This document shows positions 18,701-26,981 of a stretch of DNA of 64,000 nt, piece after piece. The DNA comes from Flammeovirgaceae bacterium UBA6059. Lineage in GTDB: Bacteria; Bacteroidota; Bacteroidia; Cytophagales; Cyclobacteriaceae. Every line of letters begins with the position of its first letter. The stretch's first letter is position 1. The notes under the pieces were generated by a model that saw nothing but the letters and a program-made list of their open reading frames with translations, was not told the origin of the DNA and ran no database searches. A program made the translations under genes and the position numbers. The DNA is taken from NCBI GenBank assembly GCA_002435755.1, contig DIYH01000031.1, positions 20,060-84,059 of the forward strand, given 5' to 3'.

Positions 18701-18878
18701 TGTCAATGGAGCTACCGCTAAGCCAACTCAACCTCAGTTATCAAGACTTGTGGAATTGAGAGGTGAAGTGGATGAGGCGCAAGGCATATTGAATCAGATC
18801 ATCTCCACAGATATCGACCAAATCAATACCAAGACGCAAAGCATGCCTCAAATCATTGTGAAGAAGAAAAGTATGTAG
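15774..18878 (+). CDS. Exported sortilin-like BNR/Asp-box beta-propeller protein
   Basis: The 1034-aa protein has a signal peptide (1-21, cleaved after TFA) and a large VPS10/sortilin-like propeller region (about 30-740). Repeated Asp-box motifs are seen, such as TTNGGVDFTPI, SVDAGNSWTHL, TTDGGKNWRKI, TMDGGETWEKI, SKDGGKTWERV, STDRGYSWEQI and TRDGGATWTNL. The propeller ends with THGRGVWILDDIRPLQEM. A following beta-rich domain (about 770-890) resembles the FlgD-like/Ig segment of this family, and the C-terminus (about 890-1034) is mainly helical or coiled coil. Such proteins are common, exported and functionally undefined in Bacteroidota, and are often annotated as glycosyl hydrolases by propeller resemblance. 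No T9SS sorting domain is visible. Codon use is ordinary for the window. Confidence 0.85.
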   Translation: MRPSLFLILLGVVLLVNPTFAQNGKYSEALKSYEWRAIGPANMGGRVTDIDGIPGDPSTFYVSGADGGIFKTTNGGVDFTPIFEDQRAYSIGALTVAPSDPNVLWVGTGEGDPRNSVGYGWGVYRSVDAGNSWTHLGLKATERIKRIVVDPTNPDVACVCALGKEWGANPERGVFKTTDGGKNWRKILYIDEDTGCADIAMEMTNPRIMYAGMWTFRRRPWRFDDGGKETAIYRTMDGGETWEKIMNGLPKTPMARPGIHIARSEPNIIYLMTEFQGGGTVFRSEDRGNNWVMMNDDPNVNFRPFYYSDVRVDPNNPNILFSISGRLSRSKDGGKTWERVATTVHGDHQALWFDPTNSKRILEGSDGGYQVSHDGGDSWEIINNVELSQFYQVFIDNQDPYNVYGGLQDNGTWVGPSNSLHSAGILKRHWKGLAGGDGYYAVPIPGSEHEIYANLQGGVIFHVDSRYGIVRNIHPYPKILGSAGDAIEDHKFRFNWDSPIMISPHDANTVFMAGNVVFKSTDRGYSWEQISDDLTTNDKSKQRTSGGEIYQDNTAAEFHCTILYIDESPVEQGVIWVGTDDGNVQLTRDGGATWTNLKDRIKGLPVNAWVSKIHASEHDAGTAFVTVDHHRSDDFRPYAFMTTDYGRSWTTISTGLPQDDYVKVVRQDPVNPDLLYAGMEHGIFASWDQGQSWTKININLPNVSVRDLRIQARDRDLIVGTHGRGVWILDDIRPLQEMADAEGKASHLFPVRQGTLWHMYGRIENLGDRHYKAKNPDYGTNINFYLAEGEATTATVEIVDASGAVIRTLADSTAKAGVNRIVWDLGHEAATKINGGTSSGFFSGSMYPYVAPGTYTARLKVNGATLETPIEVRADPRIELSQSDYEARTSASLELRELLSQTNTMINDVNTFQEQLGDLKKKVGQDDTQESLQGDIDGALKKIADLEDDILKRPPPSMTYRQRPRVREEIRSLMRAVNGATAKPTQPQLSRLVELRGEVDEAQGILNQIISTDIDQINTKTQSMPQIIVKKKSM

Positions 18879-18904
18879 GTAGGGTCTAGTTACACCCACC
18901 TTTG

Positions 18905-18997
18905 CTGAGTTTGTAACTCAGGAACAATACTTGTCACCTGGGTTTTGCTCACTTGCCTGCAGGCTGGTGTTCGTTATGCAGGTATAAAGCTGGCAAT
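18905..18997 (+). repeat. Dispersed repeat copy A
   Basis: The copy begins with a perfect 7-bp hairpin, CTGAGTT-TGT-AACTCAG (18905-18921), and continues with GGAACAATACTTGTCACCTG and a TTTTGCTCACTTG block comparable to copy B at 19740. It follows the propeller gene and precedes the GNAT gene. The rest of the 18879-19177 gap contains no gene. Confidence 0.5.
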
Positions 18998-19177
18998 CAA
19001 TTGAATAAATTATTGTTCGGCCTAAAACAAAAAAAAGGATAACGCAAACTGTGCGTGTTACATAAATGTTGTGTGTAAGTAAAGACTCATCGACCTAAAA
19101 TAATATCACATGATGGAGGTGTGAATAGCTTGATATTTTGTTAGATAGGTAACCAAATCGGAAAGACACAGATTGAT

Positions 19178-19636
19178 ATGAAAACTATTAGGCTAAGAAA
19201 GGCTACAATGAGAGACAAGGCAATAGCAGTTGACTTTGATTATAGCCTTAATAGAGTCGAGCATATCGAACTAAAGAGAGAGGAAAAGATAACAAAGGCA
19301 ATATCAGACGAGGAATGCTATATCATTTTGGCAGATAACAGATCAGTTGGCTTTATGATATTTGATTATCGTTTTTTTGATCAAGGTTGGATAGAACTTA
19401 TTGTTATTGAGGAAAAATACAGAGGGAAGGGAATAGGCGTTCAGGCAATTGACCTCATTGGCAAACAATGTAAGACCAATAAGCTATTTACTTCGACCAA
19501 TAGTTCTAATACTCAAATGCAAAAAGCGTTGAGCAAAGCTGGTTTTTCTTTTGCGGGTAAAGTAAACGGATTAGACGAGGGAGACCCTGAACTATTCTAT
19601 TATAAAAAGATTGGTGAAACGAAAACGATAAGCTAA
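19178..19636 (+). CDS. GNAT-family N-acetyltransferase
   Basis: The 152-aa protein has a GNAT fold: a VGFMIFDYRFFDQGWIELIVIEEKYRGKGIGVQAI stretch (about 64-98) contains the acetyl-CoA-binding motif A, with the RGKGIG pyrophosphate loop. A C-terminal TSTNSSNTQMQKALSKAGFSFAGKV segment matches motif B. Substrate is unknown. It is a single isolated gene flanked by copies A and B of the dispersed repeat, a setting like that of a mobile cassette. Its sequence is noticeably AT-rich relative to the propeller gene before it, which supports acquisition, though this is judged by eye. Confidence 0.85.
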   Translation: MKTIRLRKATMRDKAIAVDFDYSLNRVEHIELKREEKITKAISDEECYIILADNRSVGFMIFDYRFFDQGWIELIVIEEKYRGKGIGVQAIDLIGKQCKTNKLFTSTNSSNTQMQKALSKAGFSFAGKVNGLDEGDPELFYYKKIGETKTIS

Positions 19637-19738
19637 ACCGAATGACGAGGTATGAGCACATAAGAATGTATAATACACAGTTTCCTATTGTCAACTATGA
19701 TATTATACAGCTACTGCGAATACTTAAATCGTCCCTTT

Positions 19739-19815
19739 ACCGAGTTTGTGACTCAGGAATTATACATTCTGACTCAAAGGTTTTTACTGCTTGTTAGACA
19801 CCCTTTAGCTATAGT
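19739..19815 (+). repeat. Dispersed repeat copy B
   Basis: It starts CCGAGTTTGTGACTCAGG, nearly identical to copy A, continues with AATTATACATTCTGACTCAA and ends near GCTTGTTAGACACCC. It lies between the convergent GNAT and SPFH genes and may also act as a terminator hairpin. Confidence 0.5.
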
Positions 19816-19900
19816 CGAAAACTGAGTGTTCAATTATGATGGAAGTGAGATAAGCCACAGTTCAACTTATCCCACTCGTTAGAACCAGAGTCTGGTTAAT

Positions 19901-20689
19901 TCATTTGCCTCCGCCTTCAGTAATGATAAAAGGTGCTTCGCCATTGGTGATGATGATTTTTGAGTTATTGGAGTTTGATAGTTCTTTGAAGGCCTCAATA
20001 CTTTGCCATTGTATGATTTCAGGGCTGATACCTTCCTGTAGGATTTTCTGGGCATCACGAATGCCTTCAGCCTCTACCATTCTACGCTGGGCTTCCAGCC
20101 GTTCCCGTTGAAGGAGAAATTCCATACGCTGGGCGTCCTGTTCGGCTTCCAATTTCTCTTCCACAGCCCTGGCGAGTCCTGAAGGAAGTCGAATAGTTTT
20201 TAATAACACAGCTTCAATCTCAAATCCCCGATCGGCCAATAGGTCCGACATCCGTTGTTGTATTTCCTTTTCTATCTCAGCTCTTTTAGAGGTATGCATG
20301 TCCTTTGCGAAGAAACGGGAACAAACATCCGCTGAAGCAGAGCGAAATACACTTTTGATGACCACATCTTCATAGTCCTCGCCAATGTTCTCCAATATGG
20401 ATGGAGCTTTGTCCTTTTGAAGTCGGTAAAGAATGGAAATCTCCGAATTAACGTTAAGCCCCTCTTTAGAAGGTAGGTTACTGGTCAATTCAATGTTCGT
20501 CGTTCTAATGGGTAATTTGATGACCGTGGCAAACATTGGGTTAAAACCAACTGCACCGGGCCCATGAATTTCTGGCTGGAGTTTACCCATTTTTCGTTTC
20601 ACACCCACCTCACCTTGTCTGACTATAGCACAGGACCCTAAAAACAGACACAACCCGAGCAGCAGACTAACTTTTTTGATCTTTTCCAT
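19901..20689 (-). CDS. SPFH/band 7 (prohibitin-like) lipoprotein
   Basis: The 262-aa protein (start at the internal Met, 20689, which gives a compact lipoprotein signal ending LGSC) has an SPFH/prohibitin domain. Segments include VRQGEVGVKRKMGKLQPEIHGPG, LPIRTTNIEL, an RSASADVCSRF block and a helical region with EKLEAEQDAQRMEFLLQRERLEAQRRMVEAEG at about 180-212. The last is the coiled coil by which band 7 proteins oligomerise. A lipid anchor in place of the usual N-terminal transmembrane helix is unusual and would put the ring on the periplasmic side. The gene is monocistronic as far as the window shows. Role in membrane organisation is inferred from the family. Confidence 0.82.
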   Translation of the reverse strand: MEKIKKVSLLLGLCLFLGSCAIVRQGEVGVKRKMGKLQPEIHGPGAVGFNPMFATVIKLPIRTTNIELTSNLPSKEGLNVNSEISILYRLQKDKAPSILENIGEDYEDVVIKSVFRSASADVCSRFFAKDMHTSKRAEIEKEIQQRMSDLLADRGFEIEAVLLKTIRLPSGLARAVEEKLEAEQDAQRMEFLLQRERLEAQRRMVEAEGIRDAQKILQEGISPEIIQWQSIEAFKELSNSNNSKIIITNGEAPFIITEGGGK

Positions 20690-20707
20690 AATATGATAGT
20701 TATACAT

Positions 20708-21211
20708 TTATAAATAACAGTAATGCTATTATTTACGGAGGCTATCTAAGTTTTGTTGCCTACCTACATTTTGACCAAAGCCAAACATCCTCTTTTCTGG
20801 GGTCGTAACTGGTTGAGTTCGACACCAGAAAAATCGTCATTCTCGATAATAGTGGTTTAAATTCTGTCTAAATGGTCATTTGTTAGGAATCTCATATTAG
20901 TAATCTGACATATATCCCAGATAAGACACCTGATAGAACCCCTTTTCTGATAAGACAGATAGGATTTTCCAGTATGACGCGTCTTGTTATAATCGGATTC
21001 AAGTCACCTCAAACAGCTTAATTATCTGTTCTGATAAAAAGCCAAAATGTAGTCTGATCCAACAGGCTTGCCGATAAACATGGCTCACTTTTAGTCATTC
21101 ACTAAATTTTGGAGATGATGACGGAAATCAAAATCTTGCGCCAGAACAGCGCTTACAATAAAGAAGAGAACACTGGAATACACATCAATTTGATCGAGTG
21201 CGATTATTGAA
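20708..21211. other. Intergenic region upstream of the beta-lactamase
   Basis: The 504 bp lie between divergent SPFH and beta-lactamase genes. They contain a repeated ATAAGACA motif (20930-20938, 20950-20957) with related CTGATA words nearby. A 31-codon open frame (21115-21210) follows a GGAG ribosome-binding sequence and stops one base before the beta-lactamase ATG. Its product (starting MMTEIKILRQ) is not recognised, so it may be a leader peptide or chance. Confidence 0.3.
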
Positions 21212-22126
21212 ATGAACCCAATGACGAAGAAACTACAATTTTTAATTCTGCTAAACCTATTCATTGGCTATACCATTGAAGCACAATCCATCGATCTCCT
21301 TCGAGAAAGTATAATTGAAGTGCTGGAGAATAAGAACGCTACCGTTGGGGTAGCAATCATAGGAGAGCAACCGCATGATACTCTGTCCATTAATGGCGAC
21401 AAGCATCTACCAATGCAAAGTGTATTTAAATATCACCTGGCATTGGCCGTATTGGATCAGGTGGACCAAGGGAAGTTGAGTCTGGATGATAGCATTTCCA
21501 TTGACAAAGAGACCATTGATACCTACAGCCACTTATGGAGCCCTCTTCGCAAAAAATATCCTGATGGAGGCAAAGTGACCCTGGCTGAGATGTTAGAGCA
21601 TACTGTTGCTTTAAGTGATAATGTTGGATGCGATTTACTATTCGAACTCATGGGAGGAACTGATGTAGTATCTTCTTACTTGCATGAGATTGGGATAAGT
21701 GACATTTCCATAGAACATGTGGAAATCGTCATGCAGGCTGAGTGGGAAAGTCAATATGAAAACTGGACTACTGCCAAGGCGGCAAATCAATCATTGCAGT
21801 TGTTCTACGAAAACACTGACAACTTGTTGAGTGTCGAGAGTTACGACTTTTTGCTCAGTGTCCTCAAGGGCACCAAAACTGGAAAAAAGAGGATCAAGGG
21901 TCTACTACCAGAAGAAACTATCGTTGCTCACAAAACAGGCACTTCAGGAAAAAATGATGAAGGTTTAACAGGGGCGCTCAATGATATTGGAATTGTCTTT
22001 TTACCTGATGGTTCTCACTTCTATTTGAGTATTCTGGTAAGTGAGTCCATGGAGAGTGATGAAGACAATCAGAAGATCATCGCTAAAGTCGCCAAATTAG
22101 CCTGGGATTACTTTAATGATAAGTGA
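21212..22126 (+). CDS. Class A beta-lactamase (subclass A2-like)
   Basis: The 304-aa exported serine beta-lactamase hydrolyses beta-lactam rings in the periplasm. A signal peptide covers residues 1-24. Active-site motifs are Ser70-x-x-Lys (SVFK, 70-73), SDN at 135-137, a Glu-containing omega loop (AEWESQYENWTTAKAA, 176-191) and KTG at 241-243. The ENWTT context and long omega loop are features of the A2 subclass found in Bacteroidota (CepA, CfxA, PER-like). Two start Met options exist (positions 1 and 4). No regulatory blaR/I or ampR-type gene adjoins it, so expression is probably constitutive or controlled elsewhere. Substrate range cannot be inferred. Confidence 0.92.
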   Translation: MNPMTKKLQFLILLNLFIGYTIEAQSIDLLRESIIEVLENKNATVGVAIIGEQPHDTLSINGDKHLPMQSVFKYHLALAVLDQVDQGKLSLDDSISIDKETIDTYSHLWSPLRKKYPDGGKVTLAEMLEHTVALSDNVGCDLLFELMGGTDVVSSYLHEIGISDISIEHVEIVMQAEWESQYENWTTAKAANQSLQLFYENTDNLLSVESYDFLLSVLKGTKTGKKRIKGLLPEETIVAHKTGTSGKNDEGLTGALNDIGIVFLPDGSHFYLSILVSESMESDEDNQKIIAKVAKLAWDYFNDK

Positions 22127-22252
22127 GCTGCCTGGATAACAGATGAAACAACTTAGCAGGAATAATCATCTTGATACTCACTCTCCTAAATTCAAATTCG
22201 TTACGATTGGCTTGCTAGGATTTTCTTACGCCATGCCTACCAGCTAGAAAAA

Positions 22253-22783
22253 CTACTCACCGAATTTATCTTGCCATTCTTTGACAATTGTGGGTAGTTC
22301 CTCTCCGTCGGCCACAAAAATCAGAGAAGCAGAGTTCATGCAATACCGCAACCCTGTCGGAGCTGGACCATCATTAAAGACATGGCCAAGATGCGAACCG
22401 CTCCCGCTATCAACTACCTCCGTACGCACCATACCATGACTTCTATCAACAATCTCTTCGACGGCATTTTCAGTGATGGGCTTGTAAAAGCTGGGCCATC
22501 CAGTACCTGACCTATACTTATGCTCAGAACTGAACAAGGGTTGACCGGTAGCTGCTGAGTAATAGGTTCCTTTTTCTTTATTGTCCCAATACTTTCCAGT
22601 GAAAGCGCGTTCTGTACCCTGATTGCGCAATACATAAAATTGCAGATCAGAAAGCACTGCATTCCACTCTTCATCCGTCTTTTGAATTGGGTAGGAGTGG
22701 CTTTCCTTTTTTGAGTTGGCCTGTGTCTGACAAGCCCCGGCGGTATATGCTAGGATAAGAATGAATATAAGAGATAACCTCAT
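22253..22783 (-). CDS. msrB: Exported peptide-methionine (R)-S-oxide reductase (MsrB), zinc-less
   Basis: The protein (176 aa from the Met at 22783) repairs methionine-R-sulfoxide in proteins. That start gives a lipoprotein signal (MRLSLIFILI...GACQTQ); the longer open frame to 22975 would add an unlikely 64-residue extension. MsrB motifs are PLFSSEHKYRSGTGWPSF, SHLGHVFNDGPAPTG and the catalytic RYCMNSASL Cys. The four Cys that normally bind structural zinc are replaced (TYYSAATG and VVDSGSGS contexts), so it belongs to the zinc-less type, and no resolving Cys is apparent apart from the lipid-attached one. It is convergent with the beta-lactamase gene. No msrA is in the window. Confidence 0.88.
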   Translation of the reverse strand: MRLSLIFILILAYTAGACQTQANSKKESHSYPIQKTDEEWNAVLSDLQFYVLRNQGTERAFTGKYWDNKEKGTYYSAATGQPLFSSEHKYRSGTGWPSFYKPITENAVEEIVDRSHGMVRTEVVDSGSGSHLGHVFNDGPAPTGLRYCMNSASLIFVADGEELPTIVKEWQDKFGE

Positions 22784-22980
22784 TGTTTTTCTTTTTTCTG
22801 AAGAACGGAAGGTTAAACCGCTTGGTTTGTAAAAACCTTGAGTAACTAATGGATCGTCCGGCAAGATCTTTCTAAATGTCGCCGGCACGATGTATTCCAA
22901 GGTGTCCTTGATTTTGATCAGCATCAAATTCCAAAACTCAATAGTTGCTGATGATGAAACCAATGATTTCTTCAAGTAGT

Positions 22981-23030
22981 CACTTTAGCCTTGAACTCTT
23001 GATCCATGACAAATGGTCGTGGCTAAAGTG
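22981..23030. promoter_or_regulatory. Long cruciform-like inverted repeat
   Basis: A perfect 10-bp stem, CACTTTAGCC (22981-22990) and GGCTAAAGTG (23021-23030), encloses a second imperfect stem CCATGAC/GTCGTGG (23004-23022). It lies in the interval between the divergent MsrB and M20 amidohydrolase genes, so it could be an operator or an RNA structure in a 5' leader. Function is unknown. Confidence 0.4.
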
Positions 23031-23117
23031 ATCAGGATACGGGTGATGAACCTTTGCCAGACCAGACATGATTGACTAGCTTGTAACTAAGAAACTGTTA
23101 TTGTCAATAGTTAAAGT

Positions 23118-24275
23118 ATGGAAAGCGCACGACTCGAAGAACTCATCAACATACGAAGAACTATACATCGAAACCCTGAACTAGGTTATCATGAATACGA
23201 AACCTCAAAACTGATTTGTGATAAGCTGTATGAGCATGGTATTAACTATGAGTCAGGGATTGCCAAGACAGGTGTAGTTGCTGAAATAGAAAATGGTAAC
23301 GGGCCCTGTATTGCCCTGAGAGCAGATATGGATGCATTGCCAATCCAGGAAGAGACGGGACAGGAGTTTGCATCTTCCAGGGACGGTATTATGCATGCCT
23401 GCGGCCATGATGTACATACGACCATGTTGCTTGGAGCCCTGCTAGAGTTGAATGAAACTAATTTTAATGGTAAAATAAAATTCATTTTTCAGCCTTCCGA
23501 AGAAGGTGTCAATGGTGATCCTGATAGCAAGTCTGGTGGGCAAAGACTCGTCGAATCGGGTGTGCTTGATTCAGTGAGCTATGCGCTGGGTTTACATGTC
23601 CATCCACTACTGGAAGTGGGTAAGATGAGTTATGCGTTGGGTAATGCATTGGCCTGTACGGGTCATTTTACCATTACGGTAGTGGGTAAATCAGGTCATG
23701 CGGGGGCTGCACCTCATTTGGCCAAAGATGCTATATTGACTGCCTCTGCACTGGTACAAAACCTGCACACCATTGTATCCAGAAATATAGATCCGACTAA
23801 AACAGGTGTGCTGTCAATCACAACTGTAAATGGTGGAGTGGCCGATAATGTCATAGCGGATAAAGTAACAATTGGAGGGACAATAAGGGCTTTAGACCTG
23901 GATAACTATCACCTGATCATTGAGCGAATGCGGCAGATCATTGATGGAGTAGCGACTGCCTATGACTCGGAGATCAACCTATCCATTGATCTATTTTATC
24001 CAAGTCTGATCAATTCAGCTGAGGTACACAATCGATTAGAGAGTGTAGCCCAACAGGTCTTCCCTGATGGCGTGACAGAAGTGGGACCAATGTTGGGTGG
24101 GGAAGACTTTGCGTTTTACTCTCGAAAAACGCCATCAATGTTTTATTTTCTTGGGGCAAAGGATGAAGCAGAAGAATGCTACTTCGTTCATCATCCCAAA
24201 GTCGTGATCAATGAGGGCTGCATACCTTACGGAGTTTCTTTTTTGAAGAATGCCGCACTCAGATTACTTCAATAG
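23118..24275 (+). CDS. M20-family amidohydrolase (N-acyl amino acid / hippurate hydrolase type)
   Basis: The 385-aa cytoplasmic metallo-amidohydrolase cleaves N-acylated amino acids or related amides. It shows the M20D motifs: RRTIHRNPELGYHEYET (13-29), ALRADMDALPIQEETG (66-81), MHACGHDVHTTMLLGA (92-107, with metal ligands), FQPSEEG (124-130, catalytic Glu), LHVHP and a C-terminal GGEDFAFY. The dimerisation domain is the central FTITVVGKSGHAGAAPH region. Exact substrate cannot be assigned; hippurate hydrolase, aminoacylase and IAA-amino-acid hydrolase share these motifs. It is transcribed alone; the next gene is 416 bp away. Confidence 0.9.
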   Translation: MESARLEELINIRRTIHRNPELGYHEYETSKLICDKLYEHGINYESGIAKTGVVAEIENGNGPCIALRADMDALPIQEETGQEFASSRDGIMHACGHDVHTTMLLGALLELNETNFNGKIKFIFQPSEEGVNGDPDSKSGGQRLVESGVLDSVSYALGLHVHPLLEVGKMSYALGNALACTGHFTITVVGKSGHAGAAPHLAKDAILTASALVQNLHTIVSRNIDPTKTGVLSITTVNGGVADNVIADKVTIGGTIRALDLDNYHLIIERMRQIIDGVATAYDSEINLSIDLFYPSLINSAEVHNRLESVAQQVFPDGVTEVGPMLGGEDFAFYSRKTPSMFYFLGAKDEAEECYFVHHPKVVINEGCIPYGVSFLKNAALRLLQ

Positions 24276-24690
24276 TTTCTGCCAATTTCAAGTCTATTAG
24301 GTATTTTCAATTTCATGATGGATAATGTTTGATAGCAGATTGACCTGATTCATTTTAGGTTTTTCGTAGAGCTCACTGGATCAGACAAAAACTGTTTGAA
24401 ACAAATACCAGTTGGTTGATTTTTTTATTCCCAATTGGCTTTGCTCAAAACGTTGAAAATGAATTCAACACCTCCAGCCGGCCTGATTTATGGCGGTCTG
24501 CTGCTACAATTCTTTTGTGTCCAGGCGAAAGAAATTAAAGGATAAGAAATAATGCCCATGAAGATTTTTGAGTTACTACTCTTCTGACCTTTGAACAAGG
24601 CTAGTCCTTTTCAGCGAAGGGGTGTCTTCTGGTAAAAGAAGACGAGGATTGTTTATTTGACTATCTTATCAATTCTTTCAAAAAGAAACT
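24276..24690. other. Intergenic region before the lactonase-like gene
   Basis: The 415 bp contain no convincing gene. A 28-codon hydrophobic open frame (24459-24545) is probably chance. A 7-bp hairpin, GTCTTCT/AGAAGAC, lies at 24624-24643, in the probable leader of the downstream gene. Confidence 0.35.
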
Positions 24691-25536
24691 ATGGAAATAC
24701 ATGTGCTACAGACCGGAACTGTAAGGGTAAAACAGTTTCAACTTACAGGTGCCAATAGTACTATATCCAGATTTTATCAGCTTATGTTCACTCAGAAATG
24801 GAGCGAGTGGATGCCTATTTACTGTTGGTTGATAAAAATGGATGACCAACTGATTCTAGTTGATACTGGCGATACTGCGAAGATATACCAGGAAGGTTAT
24901 TTGCCTAGTGGAGGGCTTTATCACAAAGCTGTTGAGACCCGAATAAAGAAAGAAGAGGAAGTGTCTTATCAACTGGAGGCCATGGGTGTTGAGTGCAGTG
25001 ATATTAAGACGATCATCCTCACGCATATGCATGGCGATCATTTGGGGGGCATGTATCACTTTCCTGAGGCCAATTTCCTTGTTTCACGAAAAGAGTATGA
25101 TTTTGCCGTTAGCAAAAAAGGGCCCGGTAGTGGCTATTTTAAGAAGAACTGGCCTAGCTCTTTCCAACCTCAATTGATCGACTATAAACAGCGCAAGGAA
25201 GGTGTTTTTGATGAAAGCTTTGCCTTTGATGATCATGAAAAGATAGTCATCGTTCCTACACCAGGTCATAGCCTCGGACATCAATCAGTCATAGTAAAGT
25301 CTGAATCAACTTCATACTTTATAGGGGGAGACTTAACCTACAACTTAGAAACTTTGAGGTCAGAAGTTCCAAATGTGGTGCTACCCAACAAGGAGGCGAA
25401 TCAGTCGGTGACCAAAGCACATGAATATGTCAAAGCCAATGATTGCATTTATCTATCGGCGCACGATTGGAACGTACTCAGAATATTGGAGGAGCGATTG
25501 ACATATCAACAATTTTTAAAAAGTATTGAAACCTAA
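24691..25536 (+). CDS. MBL-fold hydrolase of the N-acyl homoserine lactonase type
   Basis: The 281-aa cytoplasmic protein has a metallo-beta-lactamase fold with the dinuclear metal site motif THMHGDHLGGM (111-121; His112, His114, Asp116, His117), then GHSLGHQSV and a GGDLTYN Asp ligand. The layout (LVDTG near residue 57-60, HxHxDH, GHS.GHQ) is that of AttM/AiiA-like N-acyl homoserine lactonases and related esterases. The true substrate may be another lactone or ester. The closely following gene (100 bp) is an efflux adaptor, so these could be functionally linked, but the gap contains a possible promoter region. Confidence 0.8.
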   Translation: MEIHVLQTGTVRVKQFQLTGANSTISRFYQLMFTQKWSEWMPIYCWLIKMDDQLILVDTGDTAKIYQEGYLPSGGLYHKAVETRIKKEEEVSYQLEAMGVECSDIKTIILTHMHGDHLGGMYHFPEANFLVSRKEYDFAVSKKGPGSGYFKKNWPSSFQPQLIDYKQRKEGVFDESFAFDDHEKIVIVPTPGHSLGHQSVIVKSESTSYFIGGDLTYNLETLRSEVPNVVLPNKEANQSVTKAHEYVKANDCIYLSAHDWNVLRILEERLTYQQFLKSIET

Positions 25537-25634
25537 ATTCTTCAAAATAGATCTACTGTTCCTTTTATAAAAAAGAGCTCTTTTCACCGTTGTACTGAAA
25601 GGTTGGCTTAATAACTTACAATAAAGCTCAGGTT

Positions 25635-26981
25635 ATGGGGAAAAAGCAGATTCTACTGGCGATTGGAGCGGCATTGGCTGTGATCATGATCTTATTTTTT
25701 AGTGGCACTTCGTCAGACTCGGCCAATGATGTGATTGTCAACGTCGAGCGAGGCGAATTCACGGTCGATATAATGACCTCTGGTGCCCTGGAAGCCAAAA
25801 ATTCTGTTAAGATCTCTGGGCCGAGAGGTCTGAGAAACTATCGTATCTGGAATGTAACTATACAAGACATCATCGATGAGGGTACTTTTGTCAAAAAGGG
25901 GCAATATGTGGCTCGCCTTGATCAGTCGGAGGTGGCCGGGAAAATAAAGGACTCGCAGCTTGAGGTAGATCAGGAACAGTCTCGATTTACACAAACAAAG
26001 CTTGATACAGCCCTGACTTTGAGACAAGCGAGAGATGAGTTAATTAACCTTGAGTATGCTGTAAGAGAAAAGCAGTTGGTACTGGATCAGTCGCAATACG
26101 AGCCACCGGCAACTATCCAAAAGGCTCAAATAGAACTAGAGAAAGCGCAAAGAGCGCTGCGACAAGCGAAAGAGAACTATGTGATCAAAGAGCAACAGAA
26201 TGTCGCCAAGATGCAAGAAGTCACTGCGGAGCTCATGGAGGAAAAAAATGACCTTGAAGGTTTGATGGCATTAAGTCAGCAGTTTACTATACTCGCCCCG
26301 GAAGATGGTATGCTGATCTATAAAAAAAGTCCTGATGGACGACCGCTAAAGGTGGGTTCTCAAATTAGCGCATGGGACCCGGTAGTAGCGACGCTCCCTG
26401 ACCTCACAAAGATGCTGTCCAAGACCTATGTCAACGAAGTAGATATTCGCAAAGTCAAGACCGGGCAAAATGTGGAAATCGGATTTGACGCCTTCCCTGA
26501 TAAAAACCTTAAGGGTCGGGTGATCAAGGTTGCTAACGTAGGGGAGCAACGGCCTAACTCGGATGCCAGGGTGTTTGAGGTAATGATCGAAGTGTTTGGT
26601 ACCGACCCTTTGCTCAAGCCAGGAATGACCACCAGCAACAGGGTTATCACCAGTACCGTAGAAGATGGTCTGTTCATTCCACTGGAGTGCCTTCATTCTC
26701 AGTATGATTCGATCACCTATGTTTTCAAAAAAAGCGGTGTGGGTGTTCTCAAACAAGAAGTGGTGCTTGGAGAGGCCAACGCCGAAAGTGTACTGATCCT
26801 TGGTGGCCTTACTGAGGGTGACAGGGTGAGCCTTTCCACGATAGGTGGTATGGAAGATGATGCTATCAGTTTACTACCGGAAATGGATGGCAAGCGAATG
26901 CAAAAAGAGGAGCCTGAACCATTACCTGAGGTTTCACCCGAATCCACGCGACCCATGCCGAGAAGAAGACCTACCTCTTGA
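25635..26981 (+). CDS. HlyD/MacA-like periplasmic adaptor
   Basis: The 448-aa membrane-fusion protein of an ABC-type tripartite exporter has an N-terminal anchor (about 5-24) and a lipoyl/barrel-sandwich region split around a long helical hairpin. The hairpin (about 95-210) is Glu/Gln/Ala-rich (KDSQLEVDQEQSRFTQTK...). A beta-barrel segment follows (TKMLSKTYVNEVDIRKVKTGQNVEIGFDAFPDKNLKGRVIKVANVG). The C-terminus is Pro/Glu-rich. Its last codons overlap the next gene (TGATG), so it is translationally coupled to the permease and TolC below. Substrate unknown. Confidence 0.88.
   Translation: MGKKQILLAIGAALAVIMILFFSGTSSDSANDVIVNVERGEFTVDIMTSGALEAKNSVKISGPRGLRNYRIWNVTIQDIIDEGTFVKKGQYVARLDQSEVAGKIKDSQLEVDQEQSRFTQTKLDTALTLRQARDELINLEYAVREKQLVLDQSQYEPPATIQKAQIELEKAQRALRQAKENYVIKEQQNVAKMQEVTAELMEEKNDLEGLMALSQQFTILAPEDGMLIYKKSPDGRPLKVGSQISAWDPVVATLPDLTKMLSKTYVNEVDIRKVKTGQNVEIGFDAFPDKNLKGRVIKVANVGEQRPNSDARVFEVMIEVFGTDPLLKPGMTTSNRVITSTVEDGLFIPLECLHSQYDSITYVFKKSGVGVLKQEVVLGEANAESVLILGGLTEGDRVSLSTIGGMEDDAISLLPEMDGKRMQKEEPEPLPEVSPESTRPMPRRRPTS

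Noticed and set aside
20930..21040. Repeated ATAAGACA/CTGATA words as a regulatory array
   Set aside because: Spacing is irregular and only two copies of the core are exact; insufficient to call.
22784..22975. 64-residue N-terminal extension of MsrB
   Set aside because: It would bury a complete lipoprotein signal in the interior of the protein; the shorter start is more plausible.
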